The position numbers and the translations under genes were made by a program. This document shows positions 16,522-24,346 of a stretch of DNA of 64,000 nucleotides, in pieces. The notes below the pieces were generated by a model. It was given only the letters and a program-made list of their open reading frames with translations. It did no database searches and was not told where the DNA came from. Each line of letters opens with the position of its first letter. Positions within the stretch are counted from its first letter, which is position 1. Origin of the DNA: JAJUFS01 sp036381175 (GTDB lineage: Bacteria > Pseudomonadota > Gammaproteobacteria > Natronospirales > JAJUFS01); NCBI GenBank assembly GCA_036381175.1, contig DASVDI010000058.1, positions 24,550 to 88,549 of the forward strand, given 5' to 3'.

Positions 16522-17577
16522 TTAATGAAGCTTCCTGGAATCAGATTTCTTCTTCGGCGTCTTCGCGGGTAACTGTTTTACGGCGTCATCAAATTCGACC
16601 ATATCTTCCATTGCATCATGCGCGAGCCGTCGCTCGTTGAACTTTTCGTAGTGTTCCTGCGCGAGCTTGTCGGCGACTTCCTTTGAGACGCGTCCCGGGT
16701 TGTCGAGAATTTCGCGTTCATTGAACTTTAGAAATGCATCGAGCTTTTCTCGCCAGTCGCGCATGTAGAGCACGTTACGTCGACGCGCCTGGTCTTCAGC
16801 GTAGTCGAGATACATCACAACAATGCGATTAAGCGCGTCGATCTCGTCTTCCCGCAGGTAATTCTTCGCGACGGTAACATCAGTCTTGCGCGGCTTTGTT
16901 CCTTTCCACGCGGTGAGACCCATGTTGGGCTGCGTGTGGTCAGCGCGCTTCTGGATCAGTTCGGCGGCTGTCATGCCGGTGGCCGCAAAATGCAATTTGT
17001 TCTGAATGACCTGGAAAAACTCCCGGGTCTCTGTTGCATCGGGCTGGTAATCCGCTGCCAGTCTGAAGATATCTCGCACTTTGAGATACATCCGCTTTTC
17101 ACTGGCGCGGATGTCGCGGATGCGTTCCAGCAGTTCATCGAAGTAATCCGGCACTCCGGGACCCGGCGGATTCTTGAGGCGCTCGTCGTCCATGACGAAA
17201 CCTTTGTGCAGGTATTCAGTGAGGCGTGCGGTAGCCCATTGACGAAACGCGGTGCCGCGCTCGGAGCGGACGCGGAAGCCGACGGCGAGGATCATGTCGA
17301 GGTTGTAGTGCTCGATCTCGCGACTGACTTCGCGGGAGCCTTCGGTTCGAACTATCCGGAATTTCCGGATAGTTGCCTCGTGCTGTTGCTCACCCTCTTC
17401 GTAGACATTCTTGATGTGTTCGTTAACGGTCCGCACGTCCTTGTTGAAAAGCTCAGCCATCAGCGCCTGTGACAGCCAGATCGTGTTGTCGTCGAACCGG
17501 CATTCGACCCGGGTTCGGCCGTCCTCAGTCTGGTAGAGGAGGATTTCGCCGCCCGGGATTTTGTCTTTTTCTTGCAT
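16522..17577 (-). CDS. rhuM: RhuM-family protein
   Basis: This 351-residue protein matches the virulence-associated RhuM family: an N-terminal Fic/DNA-binding-like part (DNTIWLSQALMAELFNKD, then RTVNEHIKNVYEEGE and HYNLDMILAVGFRVRSERG) and a C-terminal part with FFQVIQNKLHFAATGMTAAE. The EHYNLDMILAVGFRV motif is the family hallmark. RhuM genes are frequent companions of type I restriction loci, which fits its place as first gene of this island. The biochemical function is not known. The protein ends in a lysine-rich tail. Confidence 0.85.
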   Translation of the reverse strand: MQEKDKIPGGEILLYQTEDGRTRVECRFDDNTIWLSQALMAELFNKDVRTVNEHIKNVYEEGEQQHEATIRKFRIVRTEGSREVSREIEHYNLDMILAVGFRVRSERGTAFRQWATARLTEYLHKGFVMDDERLKNPPGPGVPDYFDELLERIRDIRASEKRMYLKVRDIFRLAADYQPDATETREFFQVIQNKLHFAATGMTAAELIQKRADHTQPNMGLTAWKGTKPRKTDVTVAKNYLREDEIDALNRIVVMYLDYAEDQARRRNVLYMRDWREKLDAFLKFNEREILDNPGRVSKEVADKLAQEHYEKFNERRLAHDAMEDMVEFDDAVKQLPAKTPKKKSDSRKLH

Positions 17578-17893
17578 CGCATCAGTTCCTTTGATGGGTG
17601 ATCGACAGGCACGAAAAACCGGCCGCCTTCGGCAGCCGGCTGATTGCGTGTCTGTTCGCTTGCGTGAGTTCCATTCCCCGCCCCAAGGCCTTTCTACTTA
17701 TGTAACGACGCCTCGGGATGGTACCGAATTGGGAAGTGGAGGCACAGGGCGGCAGGTGCGGGGAATGCGTGCGTGCTGTACGTGTATATACAAGGAGTAC
17801 AAATCAGTCCCACGTTTTTGGTTTTTCGGGAGTTTTTCTTTTTGAAACAGGGGGTTATGGGGTTTTCTCGCGCGGAATTACGAGAGTTGAAGA

Positions 17894-17936
17894 CCCCGGA
17901 TTCCGGCTTGCTTCGCGCGCCTGCATCCGGGCTACG
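17894..17936. repeat. Family D hairpin repeat
   Basis: The element begins CCCCGGATTCCGGCTTGCTT and ends CTGCATCCGGGCTACG; the two CCGGA/TCCGGG ends pair. Other copies are at 18035-18076, 24238-24278, 24295-24330 (inverted), 31423-31454 and 31868-31908. This copy overlaps the 5' part of the tRNA-like sequence that follows. Confidence 0.6.
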
Positions 17937-17999
17937 CAGTTAGAGCACCTGGCTACGAACCAGAAGCTCGGAGATTCGACTCCTTCCGTGATGATCCAT
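17923..17999 (+). pseudogene. Decayed tRNA-Arg(ACG)-like sequence
   Basis: An anticodon arm CTGG-CTACGAA-CCAG (17949-17963) has a seven-base loop with anticodon ACG. It is flanked by a D-arm remnant (TTAGAGCAC) and a T-arm (GGAGATTCGACTCCTTC), in the order and spacing of bacterial tRNA-Arg(ACG). The conserved T-stem pair is mismatched, the D-arm is broken and the acceptor ends pair poorly, so it is unlikely to be functional. It lies about 350 bases beyond rhuM, where an integration scar at a tRNA 3' end would be expected. The 5' part overlaps a family-D repeat. Confidence 0.5.
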
Positions 18000-18091
18000 C
18001 CGACCTCAGCATTATGAGTGCCGCGCTCGAAATTCCCGGATTCCGGCACGCTTTGCGCGCCTGCATCCGGGCTACGGCTCATCCATTCATC

Positions 18092-18139
18092 CGATAGTTC
18101 CTGTTTTATGAACGACTGTTCTCTATTCATGAACTATCG
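18092..18139. promoter_or_regulatory. Operator of the HigBA-like pair: GATAGTTC-N30-GAACTATC
   Basis: Nine-base arms CGATAGTTC (18092-18100) and GAACTATCG (18131-18139) are exact complements 30 bases apart. Between them a second GAAC and GTTC pair lies in the same register, giving four half-sites. The same element, with the same 30-base spacing and closely similar interior, is found at 19575-19620. It sits 48 bases before the toxin start, the expected place for autoregulation. Confidence 0.6.
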
Positions 18140-18187
18140 ATGATCGAGCCCTTTACAAGAATATACCCTTCAGGCTATATAGCTTTC

Positions 18188-18547
18188 ATGACATGGAACG
18201 TCGAATATTCGGATGACTTCGGGCAGTGGTGGAACACGCTCCCCGAAAACGTGCAGGAAACTGTCGACGCGCACGTGCAATTACTGGAAGCGAAGGGACC
18301 GCAATTGCCATTTCCTTACAGTTCCGGCATTACACGCTCAAAACATGCCCACATGCGTGAACTGCGCGTCCAGCACGAAGGCGAGCCTTACCGCATTCTT
18401 TACGCTTTCGATCCACGGCGAACGGCGATATTGCTGATCGGTGGCTGCAAGACGGGCGATGGGAGGTGGTACGACGTAGAAATTCCCATCGCCGATCGCC
18501 TGTATGACGAACACCTGGCGCAACTCGAACGTGAAGGACTGATCTGA
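18188..18547 (+). CDS. RelE/HigB-like (Gp49/DUF891) toxin
   Basis: This 119-residue protein begins MTWNVEYSDDFGQWWNTLPE and shows the fold of phage Gp49/HigB-like mRNA interferases: RELRVQHEGEPYRILYAFDPRRTAILLIGGCKTG with the core YRILYAF and a basic GGCKTGDGRW loop, then a C-terminal helix YDEHLAQLERE. The ATG at 18188 is chosen over the upstream in-frame start at 18140, which would reach into the operator. The XRE antitoxin follows after one base, the toxin-first order of HigBA modules. RelE-superfamily toxins of this kind cleave mRNA at the ribosome. Confidence 0.8.
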   Translation: MTWNVEYSDDFGQWWNTLPENVQETVDAHVQLLEAKGPQLPFPYSSGITRSKHAHMRELRVQHEGEPYRILYAFDPRRTAILLIGGCKTGDGRWYDVEIPIADRLYDEHLAQLEREGLI

Positions 18548-18548
18548 C

Positions 18549-18875
18549 ATGGCAAAATCATTCAAGGACTTACGCAAGAAGATGTCGCCGGCATCACGAT
18601 CACGCGCTGATGCGATGGCTCGTGAATTGGCGGCAGAAATGCCGTTGCAGGAGCTTCGCCGGGCTCGGCGCATTTCACAGGAACAAATCGCGCAGACATT
18701 GCACGTGAAGCAGGCATCGGTTTCCAGGATGGAACATCGTGCGGACATGTACATCGGCACATTGCGTCGCGTGATTCGCGCGATGGGCGGTGATCTCGAA
18801 CTTCGGGCGGTATTTCCGGATGGCGAGGTGCGAATTGCCGAACTGGGCGGAATCGAAAAGAAACAAGACCAATAG
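18549..18875 (+). CDS. XRE-family antitoxin (HigA-like)
   Basis: This 108-residue protein carries an HTH at residues about 36-62 (LRRARRISQEQIAQTLHVKQ, then ASVSRMEHRADMYIGTL) and a short beta-rich tail (GDLELRAVFPDGEVRI). The N-terminal helix MAKSFKDLRKKMSP would contact the toxin. This is the usual partner of Gp49-like toxins. It begins one base after the toxin stop and its gene ends facing the truncated HEPN fragment of the neighbouring module. It is the obvious candidate to bind the GATAGTTC operator upstream. Confidence 0.82.
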   Translation: MAKSFKDLRKKMSPASRSRADAMARELAAEMPLQELRRARRISQEQIAQTLHVKQASVSRMEHRADMYIGTLRRVIRAMGGDLELRAVFPDGEVRIAELGGIEKKQDQ

Positions 18876-18879
18876 TAAT

Positions 18880-18994
18880 AACTGGATCCTTCCCAGGCGA
18901 TGTTGCGTTCCGCCGCCGACAGCAATCGCCTGATGGTCGCCGCATCCGGTGCGATCGTCTCAAGACTGACGTCAACCAGATTCTCAAGACTCAT
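18880..18994 (-). pseudogene. Truncated HEPN partner of the MNT gene
   Basis: A frame starting at the ATG at 18994, overlapping the end of the nucleotidyltransferase gene, reads MSLENLVDVSLETIAPDAAT then IRRLLSAAERNIA. This matches the N-terminus of the small HEPN proteins that normally follow such genes. Similarity ends after about 33 residues, next to the end of the HigA gene at 18875, where the frame becomes antisense to higA. The rest of the HEPN protein is missing, so the MNT module has lost its toxin partner. Confidence 0.6.
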
Positions 18995-19562
18995 CGGCCG
19001 CTCCAATCACGCTCAGGCGCGGTTTCGACAAGATGTCCTTTATGAATGCCGTATTTTCCTTACGCATGCGATCCCATTCCTCCTTGTTGTAAATTTTTGG
19101 ATTCACTTCGCGGCCAAGAATTTCCTGCGCCGGATAGAGCGCCCCCACCAATTCGGCAAAATTCGCATCGCCGACAATCAACAGATCCACGTCGCTGCCG
19201 GCCCTCTCCTTACCACTGGCCATTGAGCCGAACACGAACGCGAGATCAATCTTGTCCGCCAGCGGCTCAAGTGCCTGTCGGATTATTTCGGTCACGCCAA
19301 TGGTCTTCTTGATGATATCGATCAGCTCGCCGTAAATCGGGCAGCGCGGATTTGCCTGGTAGTGGTGCTGGTTGCCGATCGGGGTCATGGTCAGGATGCC
19401 GGCCGCCAGCATGCGATCGAGCTCGCGCTTGATGGTCGCAACGCCCATTCCTGTCAGGCGAAGGATCTCTTTCGTGTAGAAGCTCCGTTCCGGCTGGCCG
19501 TACAACAGGCCGAGCACCTTTTGCTGGGTTTCGGTAAATAATGCGTCGCCGAGCTGGCTCAT
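18984..19562 (-). CDS. HTH-MNT nucleotidyltransferase (MntA-like antitoxin)
   Basis: This 192-residue protein has an N-terminal winged HTH (residues about 10-75: SFYTKEILRLTGMGVATIKRE split at the turn) and a minimal nucleotidyltransferase domain with FVFGSMASGKERAGSDVDLL, i.e. the GS-x10-D-x-D active site. In MntA/HepT systems the MNT enzyme AMPylates and silences an HEPN ribonuclease; in this subgroup the HTH also regulates the promoter. Its HEPN partner begins in the last bases of this gene but is truncated. The promoter side carries the GATAGTTC operator shared with the HigBA-like pair. Confidence 0.8.
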   Translation of the reverse strand: MSQLGDALFTETQQKVLGLLYGQPERSFYTKEILRLTGMGVATIKRELDRMLAAGILTMTPIGNQHHYQANPRCPIYGELIDIIKKTIGVTEIIRQALEPLADKIDLAFVFGSMASGKERAGSDVDLLIVGDANFAELVGALYPAQEILGREVNPKIYNKEEWDRMRKENTAFIKDILSKPRLSVIGAADES

Positions 19563-19574
19563 TCGATCAATTCC

Positions 19575-19620
19575 GATAGTTCATTTATTATGAACTTTAG
19601 TTCACTATTTATGAACTATC
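19575..19620. promoter_or_regulatory. Operator of the MNT gene: second GATAGTTC-N30-GAACTATC copy
   Basis: The arms GATAGTTCAT (19575-19584) and ATGAACTATC (19611-19620) are exact complements, with internal TATGAAC and GTTCA half-sites. The interior aligns with the HigBA operator (TTATGAAC, GTTC, CTATT in register). It sits 12 bases before the MNT start and also precedes the small plus-strand frame at 19643, so it may control both directions. Confidence 0.6.
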
Positions 19621-19642
19621 AAGTCCTCGGCAACTCCCCAAA

Positions 19643-19831
19643 GTGCATATTACGTCCCTGGAACGCATGGTCAGGGATCGTGCGACGGAAGTTGCCGAGG
19701 AAGACATCGAGCGCGTAAGCCGTACGATGGCTCTCGAAGACCAGTTGCCGGACGCGCAGGTGACGCGTGAACAACTTGAGGAACGCCGCGATGCATTGCT
19801 GCGCGGTTCATGGAGGAATTTGTGGAAGTAA
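19643..19831 (+). CDS. Possible small helical protein divergent from the MNT gene
   Basis: A 62-codon frame with a GTG start reads VHITSLERMVRDRATEVAEE and continues as a charged helical protein ending RGSWRNLWK. Composition is coding-like and it begins just beyond the shared operator. It has no clear ribosome site and no recognised family. It could be a remnant of a longer antitoxin-like gene. Confidence 0.3.
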   Translation: MHITSLERMVRDRATEVAEEDIERVSRTMALEDQLPDAQVTREQLEERRDALLRGSWRNLWK

Positions 19832-19978
19832 TGGACGACTTGCTGCAACAGAATCCGCCCGGGGGGCGACGCCGCTCTCGGCAGGCACTCATCTGCGAGC
19901 CCTGAGAATTGCACTGTTCCACCCCACCCGCGTTTGCGCTAGCGTGCGAAGCAACAACAACAAGCACCGGGGCCAATC

Positions 19979-21019
19979 ATGAAATTCCAGCAACGCGATA
20001 TCCGGGCGGCGGCGGATGCCGGCATTTTCAGCGCCGCGCAGGCGACCGCATTCGAGGCGTGGCTGCTGGCGCGCTACGAACACGTGGTCGCATTTCGGCC
20101 CGCGCACATTCTTTATTACCTGGGCGGGCTGATCGCGATCGGCGCGGTGTCGATGTTCATCACGCTGGCGTGGGAACGCTGGGCGGGCGCACCGATGCTC
20201 ATACTTGCGCTCGGTTTCGCGGCGCTCGGCGTTGCATTGACGCACTGGTTTCTCCGTCGCGGCTTCACGGTGCCGGCGGGCATCATGATCACGCTCGCCG
20301 TGGCGACGACGCCGCTTGCGGTGTATTCGCTGCAGCATCTGCTCGGCTTCTGGGAGGCGGGTCATAACCGTTCCGTGACGGACTTCCATCGCTACATCGA
20401 TTGGCGCTGGTTCTTCATGGAGATGGCAACGCTCATTACCGCAAGCATCGCGCTGTGGCGTTACCGCATGCCGTTTTTGATGCTGCCGGTGGGCGTGGTG
20501 CTGTGGTATCTGAGCATGGATCTCGTGCCGTTTTTTTTCCAGGATCTCGACCACACCTGGGAGTTGCGCAAGCTCACGACGCTGTACATGGGTATTGTCA
20601 CGACCGGGCTCGCGTTCTGGGTGGACGTGCGCAGTGCGCGCGCGAAGGATTACGCGTTCTGGCTGTATCTTTTCGGTGTGCTGATGTTCTGGTGCGGATT
20701 GAGCACGATGCATTCCGACAGTGAACTGAACAAGTTCATTTACTGCCTGATCAATCTCGGCATGATCGCGATCGGCGGGCTGCTGATGCGCCGCGTGTTT
20801 GCGGTGTTTGGTGCGCTCGGCGTCGCGGGCTATTTGTTTCACCTCGCGGATCTCTTCTCCGGCAGCCTGTTGTTTCCGGTGCTGCTCGCAGCGATGGGTA
20901 TCGGCATCGTGTTCGCAGGTCTTTTCTGGCAGCGAAACGAGGCACGCATTCATTCAGCGCTCCTGGACCTGCTGCCGGTGCCGGTACGCCGTCTCGTGGA
21001 GCATGCGCACGGCAGTTAA
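19979..21019 (+). CDS. DUF2157-like multi-spanning membrane protein
   Basis: This 346-residue protein has a cytoplasmic N-terminal segment typical of DUF2157 (DIRAAADAGIFSAAQATAFE) followed by about eight or nine transmembrane helices, for example ILYYLGGLIAIGAVSMFITL, PMLILALGFAALGVALTHW and LLFPVLLAAMGIGIVFAGLF. It ends with a short basic tail. No enzymatic motif is visible. Members of this family are uncharacterised inner-membrane proteins. The gene stands alone, followed by repeats. Confidence 0.7.
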   Translation: MKFQQRDIRAAADAGIFSAAQATAFEAWLLARYEHVVAFRPAHILYYLGGLIAIGAVSMFITLAWERWAGAPMLILALGFAALGVALTHWFLRRGFTVPAGIMITLAVATTPLAVYSLQHLLGFWEAGHNRSVTDFHRYIDWRWFFMEMATLITASIALWRYRMPFLMLPVGVVLWYLSMDLVPFFFQDLDHTWELRKLTTLYMGIVTTGLAFWVDVRSARAKDYAFWLYLFGVLMFWCGLSTMHSDSELNKFIYCLINLGMIAIGGLLMRRVFAVFGALGVAGYLFHLADLFSGSLLFPVLLAAMGIGIVFAGLFWQRNEARIHSALLDLLPVPVRRLVEHAHGS

Positions 21020-21322
21020 GTTGCACAGAATTTCCTGGCTGGATCAAGAAAACCGTGCAGGTTTTCGCGCTGCGCGCCAGCGTCGCGACGCTGTTCTTTT
21101 TTTACTGGACTACGAAAGCCGTCCATGGCTTTCGCGCTCCGCGCCAGCGTTGCCACGCTGTTCAAATCCGTTGCCTACGGATTTGTCCCGTCTGCACGCG
21201 ATAAGCGTGAGGCGGGAATGACGGCTTCGTTTGATGACAGGCGAGCACGGCAATGACAGCGTCGTCAGCGGATCAACCCACACGCCGTCATTCCCGGTAT
21301 TCCCGGGAATCCAGCTTTACCT
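21020..21322. repeat. Intergenic region with an internal duplication and family C repeat
   Basis: A stretch reading TTTTCGCGCTGCGCGCCAGC and ending GACGCTGTTC (about 21059-21091) recurs with few changes at about 21125-21161 (TTTCGCGCTCCGCGCCAGCG). A family-C element (CATTCCCGGTATTCCCGGGA) follows at about 21288-21314. No gene is supported here. Confidence 0.5.
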
Positions 21323-24109
21323 TCACGCGCTCCCGTCTGCCTGCGAAAGCATGTCGCGCACTTTCTGCGCGAGCAGGTGACGCTGGTAGGGTTTCTGCAG
21401 GAGCTGCACGCCTTCGTCGAGGCGCCCCTGGCGCACGATTGCGCTTTCGTTGTAGCCGGATGTGTAGAGCACTTTCAGTTTCGGCCGTATTTGCCGGGCC
21501 TTCTCGACAAGCGCGGGGCCATCCATGCCACCGGACATGACGACATCGGTGAACAGCAGATCGATATCTTCTTCCTTGCGGATGATGTCGAGCGCGTTCG
21601 GCCCGTCGGGTGCCGAGATCACGTGATATCCGAAGGCTTCGAGCTGGCTTTCGGCGTGCATGCGGACAAGCTCGTCGTCCTCCACCACCAGGATTTTCTC
21701 GCCGCCGCCGCGCTGGCCTTCCTGCATCCTCCCGGGTGCGGCTGACGCGCCGGCTTGCCGCGTGCGCGGCAGGTAGACGCGCACGGTGGTGCCCTGGCCG
21801 AGCCCGGATTCAATCCGGATATGACCGCCGGACTGGCGCACGAAACCATAGGCCATGCTCAAGCCAAGGCCCGTGCCCCTGCCCTTTTCCTTTGTTGTGA
21901 AGAAGGGATCGAAGACGCGGTCGAGGATGTCGGGCGGTATGCCGGTGCCGGTGTCGCACACGGCGAGCATGACGTAGCAGCCGGGTTCGGCGTCGGCGTG
22001 GCGCGCGACGTAATCGTCATCGAGCTCGGCGTTGGCGGTTTCAACGGTGAGCTTGCCGCCTTCGGGCATGGCGTCCTTGGCGTTGAGCGCGAGGTTGAGC
22101 ATCACGGATTCGAGCTGCGCGGGATCGACGAACGCATTCCACAGGTCATGCGCTGCGGTGGTTTCGATGTCGATGTTTTCCGGCAATGCGCGGCGCAGGA
22201 AGTTTTCCATGCGCATCACGAGCGCCTCAACGTCAACGGCTTTCGGCTGCAGCGGCTGGCGGCGCGCGAAGGCGAGCAGCCCGTGGGTAAGTTCGGCACC
22301 GCGCGTTGCCGCATCGCGTGTCATCAATGCAAGGTTCTTCAACTCGGGATTATCGGGCAGGCGATCAGCGATCGTTTCGGCGTTGCCGAGGATGACGGTG
22401 AGCAAATTGTTGAAATCATGCGCGATGCCACCGGTCAGGTGCCCGACAGCTTCGAGCCGCTGCGACTGGCGCAGTTGCTCTTCCAGCGCGAGACGTTCGG
22501 TGATGTCGGTGTTGATGCAGAGTATGCGCGTGGGCTTGCCGGCGTCGTTCGCGACCAGCGCCATCACGGCCTCAACCGTGAACAGGCCACCGTCCTTTCG
22601 TTTCTGCGCGAGCATGCCGGACCACTCGCCAGTTTCCATCAGCTGGCGCATGGCCATGTCGAAGGCGGCCGGGTCGGCTTCGAGCAGTTCGCGCTTGTTC
22701 CTGCCGATGATTTCATCCGTCTTCCAGCCGTAAAGGCGTTCCGCGCCCTTGTTCCAGAACAGGGTCAGCGAATGGATATCGCTGACGATGATGGCGTCTT
22801 GCGCCTTGTCGAGCAGTGCCGCCTGTTCTTCAAGACGAACTTCGCGCTCCTTGGCAATGGAGATGTCGTTCATGCCACCGACCATGCGCATCGCGCGACC
22901 GGTCTGATCGCGCGCAACGACGTAGCCGCGCATCCAGACATCAGCGTAGGAGCCGTTCGCGCGCCGGAAGCGATATTCGGCGCTCCATTCGTCGCTGTCT
23001 CCCCGGATCGCTTTCTGCAGGAGCCCTTGAACGCGTGCGCGGTCGTCGGGATGAATGCGCTCGACAAACGAGCGTGAAGACGGCCCGATGTTTTGTGGCG
23101 TGTAGCCGAAGGCTTCGCGCACACCTTCGTTCCACCACACGCGATCATGTACAAGGTCCCAATCCCAGATGGTGTCGGACGCGGCTTTTGCCACGAGACG
23201 AAAGCGTTCTTCGCTTTCGCGCACTTGCTCTTCGGCATGCCGGTCGCGGGTGATGTCCTGCAGCGTGCCGAACAGCCACGCCGGCTGATTGTCTTCATCG
23301 AAACTGATTTCCACGCGTTCACGCACCCAGCGCACTTCGCCGTCTGTCGGGCGGATGATGCGATGCTCGAACTCGCCCGGCAGATCATTGCCTGCCATGA
23401 AATGCTTTCTTTGTTCGAGGAAGGCATCGCGGTCGGCCGGGTGCAGGACGCTGGCCAACGCATCCGTTGTCAGCGGCTTGTCACGGGAGATGCCGGTGAT
23501 GCGGAACATCTCGTCGGACCACACGCGGCTTTCATCGCGAATGCCGAGCTGCCAGCTTCCGACATTCGCAACGCGCTGCGCGACGCGCAGGTGCTCATTG
23601 AGAGAACGCAGCTCCCCCGCATAGCGCATCACTTCCGCGGCAAGGCGATCAGCGCGCGCGGCGTGCAGCGATTCGTCTTCATCGTGGCTCCGCTGTTCGC
23701 GGAAGTGAACAATATCGGTGACGTCTTCAAGCCGGTGCACGATGTAGCGCAGTTGTCCGTCGGCATCGTGAATCGGAGAATCGGCGAGGCTCCAGTAGCG
23801 TTCTTCGAATTCGCCTTTCTTTCCGTTGCGTGCAGGAATCGCGTAGCGCTGTATCGGCACCGCGTGGGGCTTGCCGGTTTCCTTGACGTGATCGAGCGAG
23901 GCGCGCAGTTGGCGGACGTTCTCGAAGGAGCGCGGATCGGTGGGATCAACGGGAAAGGCGGTATCGAATCGCTTGCCGATGACGTCTTCACGCTGCGCGC
24001 CGACGGTTGCGAGAAACACATCGTTGGCCGCGAGGATGACGTAGTCATCCACGTCGAAGACCACGAAAGGTACGGGTGCCGCCTCGAAAACCCGAAGAAA
24101 ATCGATCAT
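21323..24109 (-). CDS. Soluble PAS-rich hybrid sensor histidine kinase
   Basis: This protein of about 928 residues has no transmembrane segment. Domains in order: four PAS/PAC modules (first near residue 5 with FEAAPVPFVVFDVDDYVILA; PAC ends such as YIVHRLEDVTDIVHF, WLFGTLQDITRDRH, MRMVGGMNDISIAK and ILCINTDITERL), a HisKA with the phospho-acceptor in GGIAHDFNNLLTV, an HATPase with CDTGTGIPPDI and FFTTKEKGRGTGLGLSM, and a C-terminal receiver with LFTDVVMSGGM holding the Asp. The start at 24109 follows GAGGATGCAG; longer frames to 24232 lack a good ribosome site. There is no adjacent output gene, so it probably feeds a separate phosphotransfer protein or regulator. The ligand is unknown. Confidence 0.87.
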   Translation of the reverse strand: MIDFLRVFEAAPVPFVVFDVDDYVILAANDVFLATVGAQREDVIGKRFDTAFPVDPTDPRSFENVRQLRASLDHVKETGKPHAVPIQRYAIPARNGKKGEFEERYWSLADSPIHDADGQLRYIVHRLEDVTDIVHFREQRSHDEDESLHAARADRLAAEVMRYAGELRSLNEHLRVAQRVANVGSWQLGIRDESRVWSDEMFRITGISRDKPLTTDALASVLHPADRDAFLEQRKHFMAGNDLPGEFEHRIIRPTDGEVRWVRERVEISFDEDNQPAWLFGTLQDITRDRHAEEQVRESEERFRLVAKAASDTIWDWDLVHDRVWWNEGVREAFGYTPQNIGPSSRSFVERIHPDDRARVQGLLQKAIRGDSDEWSAEYRFRRANGSYADVWMRGYVVARDQTGRAMRMVGGMNDISIAKEREVRLEEQAALLDKAQDAIIVSDIHSLTLFWNKGAERLYGWKTDEIIGRNKRELLEADPAAFDMAMRQLMETGEWSGMLAQKRKDGGLFTVEAVMALVANDAGKPTRILCINTDITERLALEEQLRQSQRLEAVGHLTGGIAHDFNNLLTVILGNAETIADRLPDNPELKNLALMTRDAATRGAELTHGLLAFARRQPLQPKAVDVEALVMRMENFLRRALPENIDIETTAAHDLWNAFVDPAQLESVMLNLALNAKDAMPEGGKLTVETANAELDDDYVARHADAEPGCYVMLAVCDTGTGIPPDILDRVFDPFFTTKEKGRGTGLGLSMAYGFVRQSGGHIRIESGLGQGTTVRVYLPRTRQAGASAAPGRMQEGQRGGGEKILVVEDDELVRMHAESQLEAFGYHVISAPDGPNALDIIRKEEDIDLLFTDVVMSGGMDGPALVEKARQIRPKLKVLYTSGYNESAIVRQGRLDEGVQLLQKPYQRHLLAQKVRDMLSQADGSA

Positions 24110-24237
24110 CTGCATCCTCTGCATGAGCAAAGTCCATGGACGCTGGCGCGAAAAACGAACGCACCTCATGATCACTTTGTGTCTTTGCGGATTGCTTTCA
24201 ACGCAGCGCGCGGACGCCGCTGCGTTGCGCAAATGTT

Positions 24238-24330
24238 CCCGGACTCAGCACGCCGCACGCACCTGCATCCGGGCTACGTGGCATTGAGCGGTTCGTAGCC
24301 CGGATGAAATGCAATGGAATCCGGGTTGCT
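24238..24330. repeat. Two family D elements in opposite orientation
   Basis: A forward copy (24238-24278, ending CTGCATCCGGGCTACG) and an inverted copy (24295-24330, starting GTAGCCCGGATG) lie between the hybrid kinase and the SRAP gene. Together they could form a larger stem. No gene is present here. Confidence 0.55.
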
Positions 24331-24346
24331 CAGAGGCCGGATTGCG

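Larger units (their letters stand above)
17578..18091. other. Island-flanking intergenic region
   Basis: No gene is supported in this stretch between rhuM and the HigBA-like operator. It holds two family-D hairpin repeats (17894-17936 and 18035-18076) and a tRNA-Arg-like sequence annotated separately. The first part (17580-17890) must contain the promoter of the minus-strand island. Confidence 0.5.

Noticed and set aside
19889..20953. 354-codon minus-strand frame antisense to the DUF2157 gene
   Set aside because: His/Arg-rich composition without motif; the plus-strand frame has a clear membrane-protein pattern.
21755..23077. 440-codon plus-strand frame (and 23093-24298) antisense to the hybrid kinase
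   Set aside because: The minus strand carries PAS, HisKA, HATPase and receiver motifs; the plus frames show no recognisable domain.
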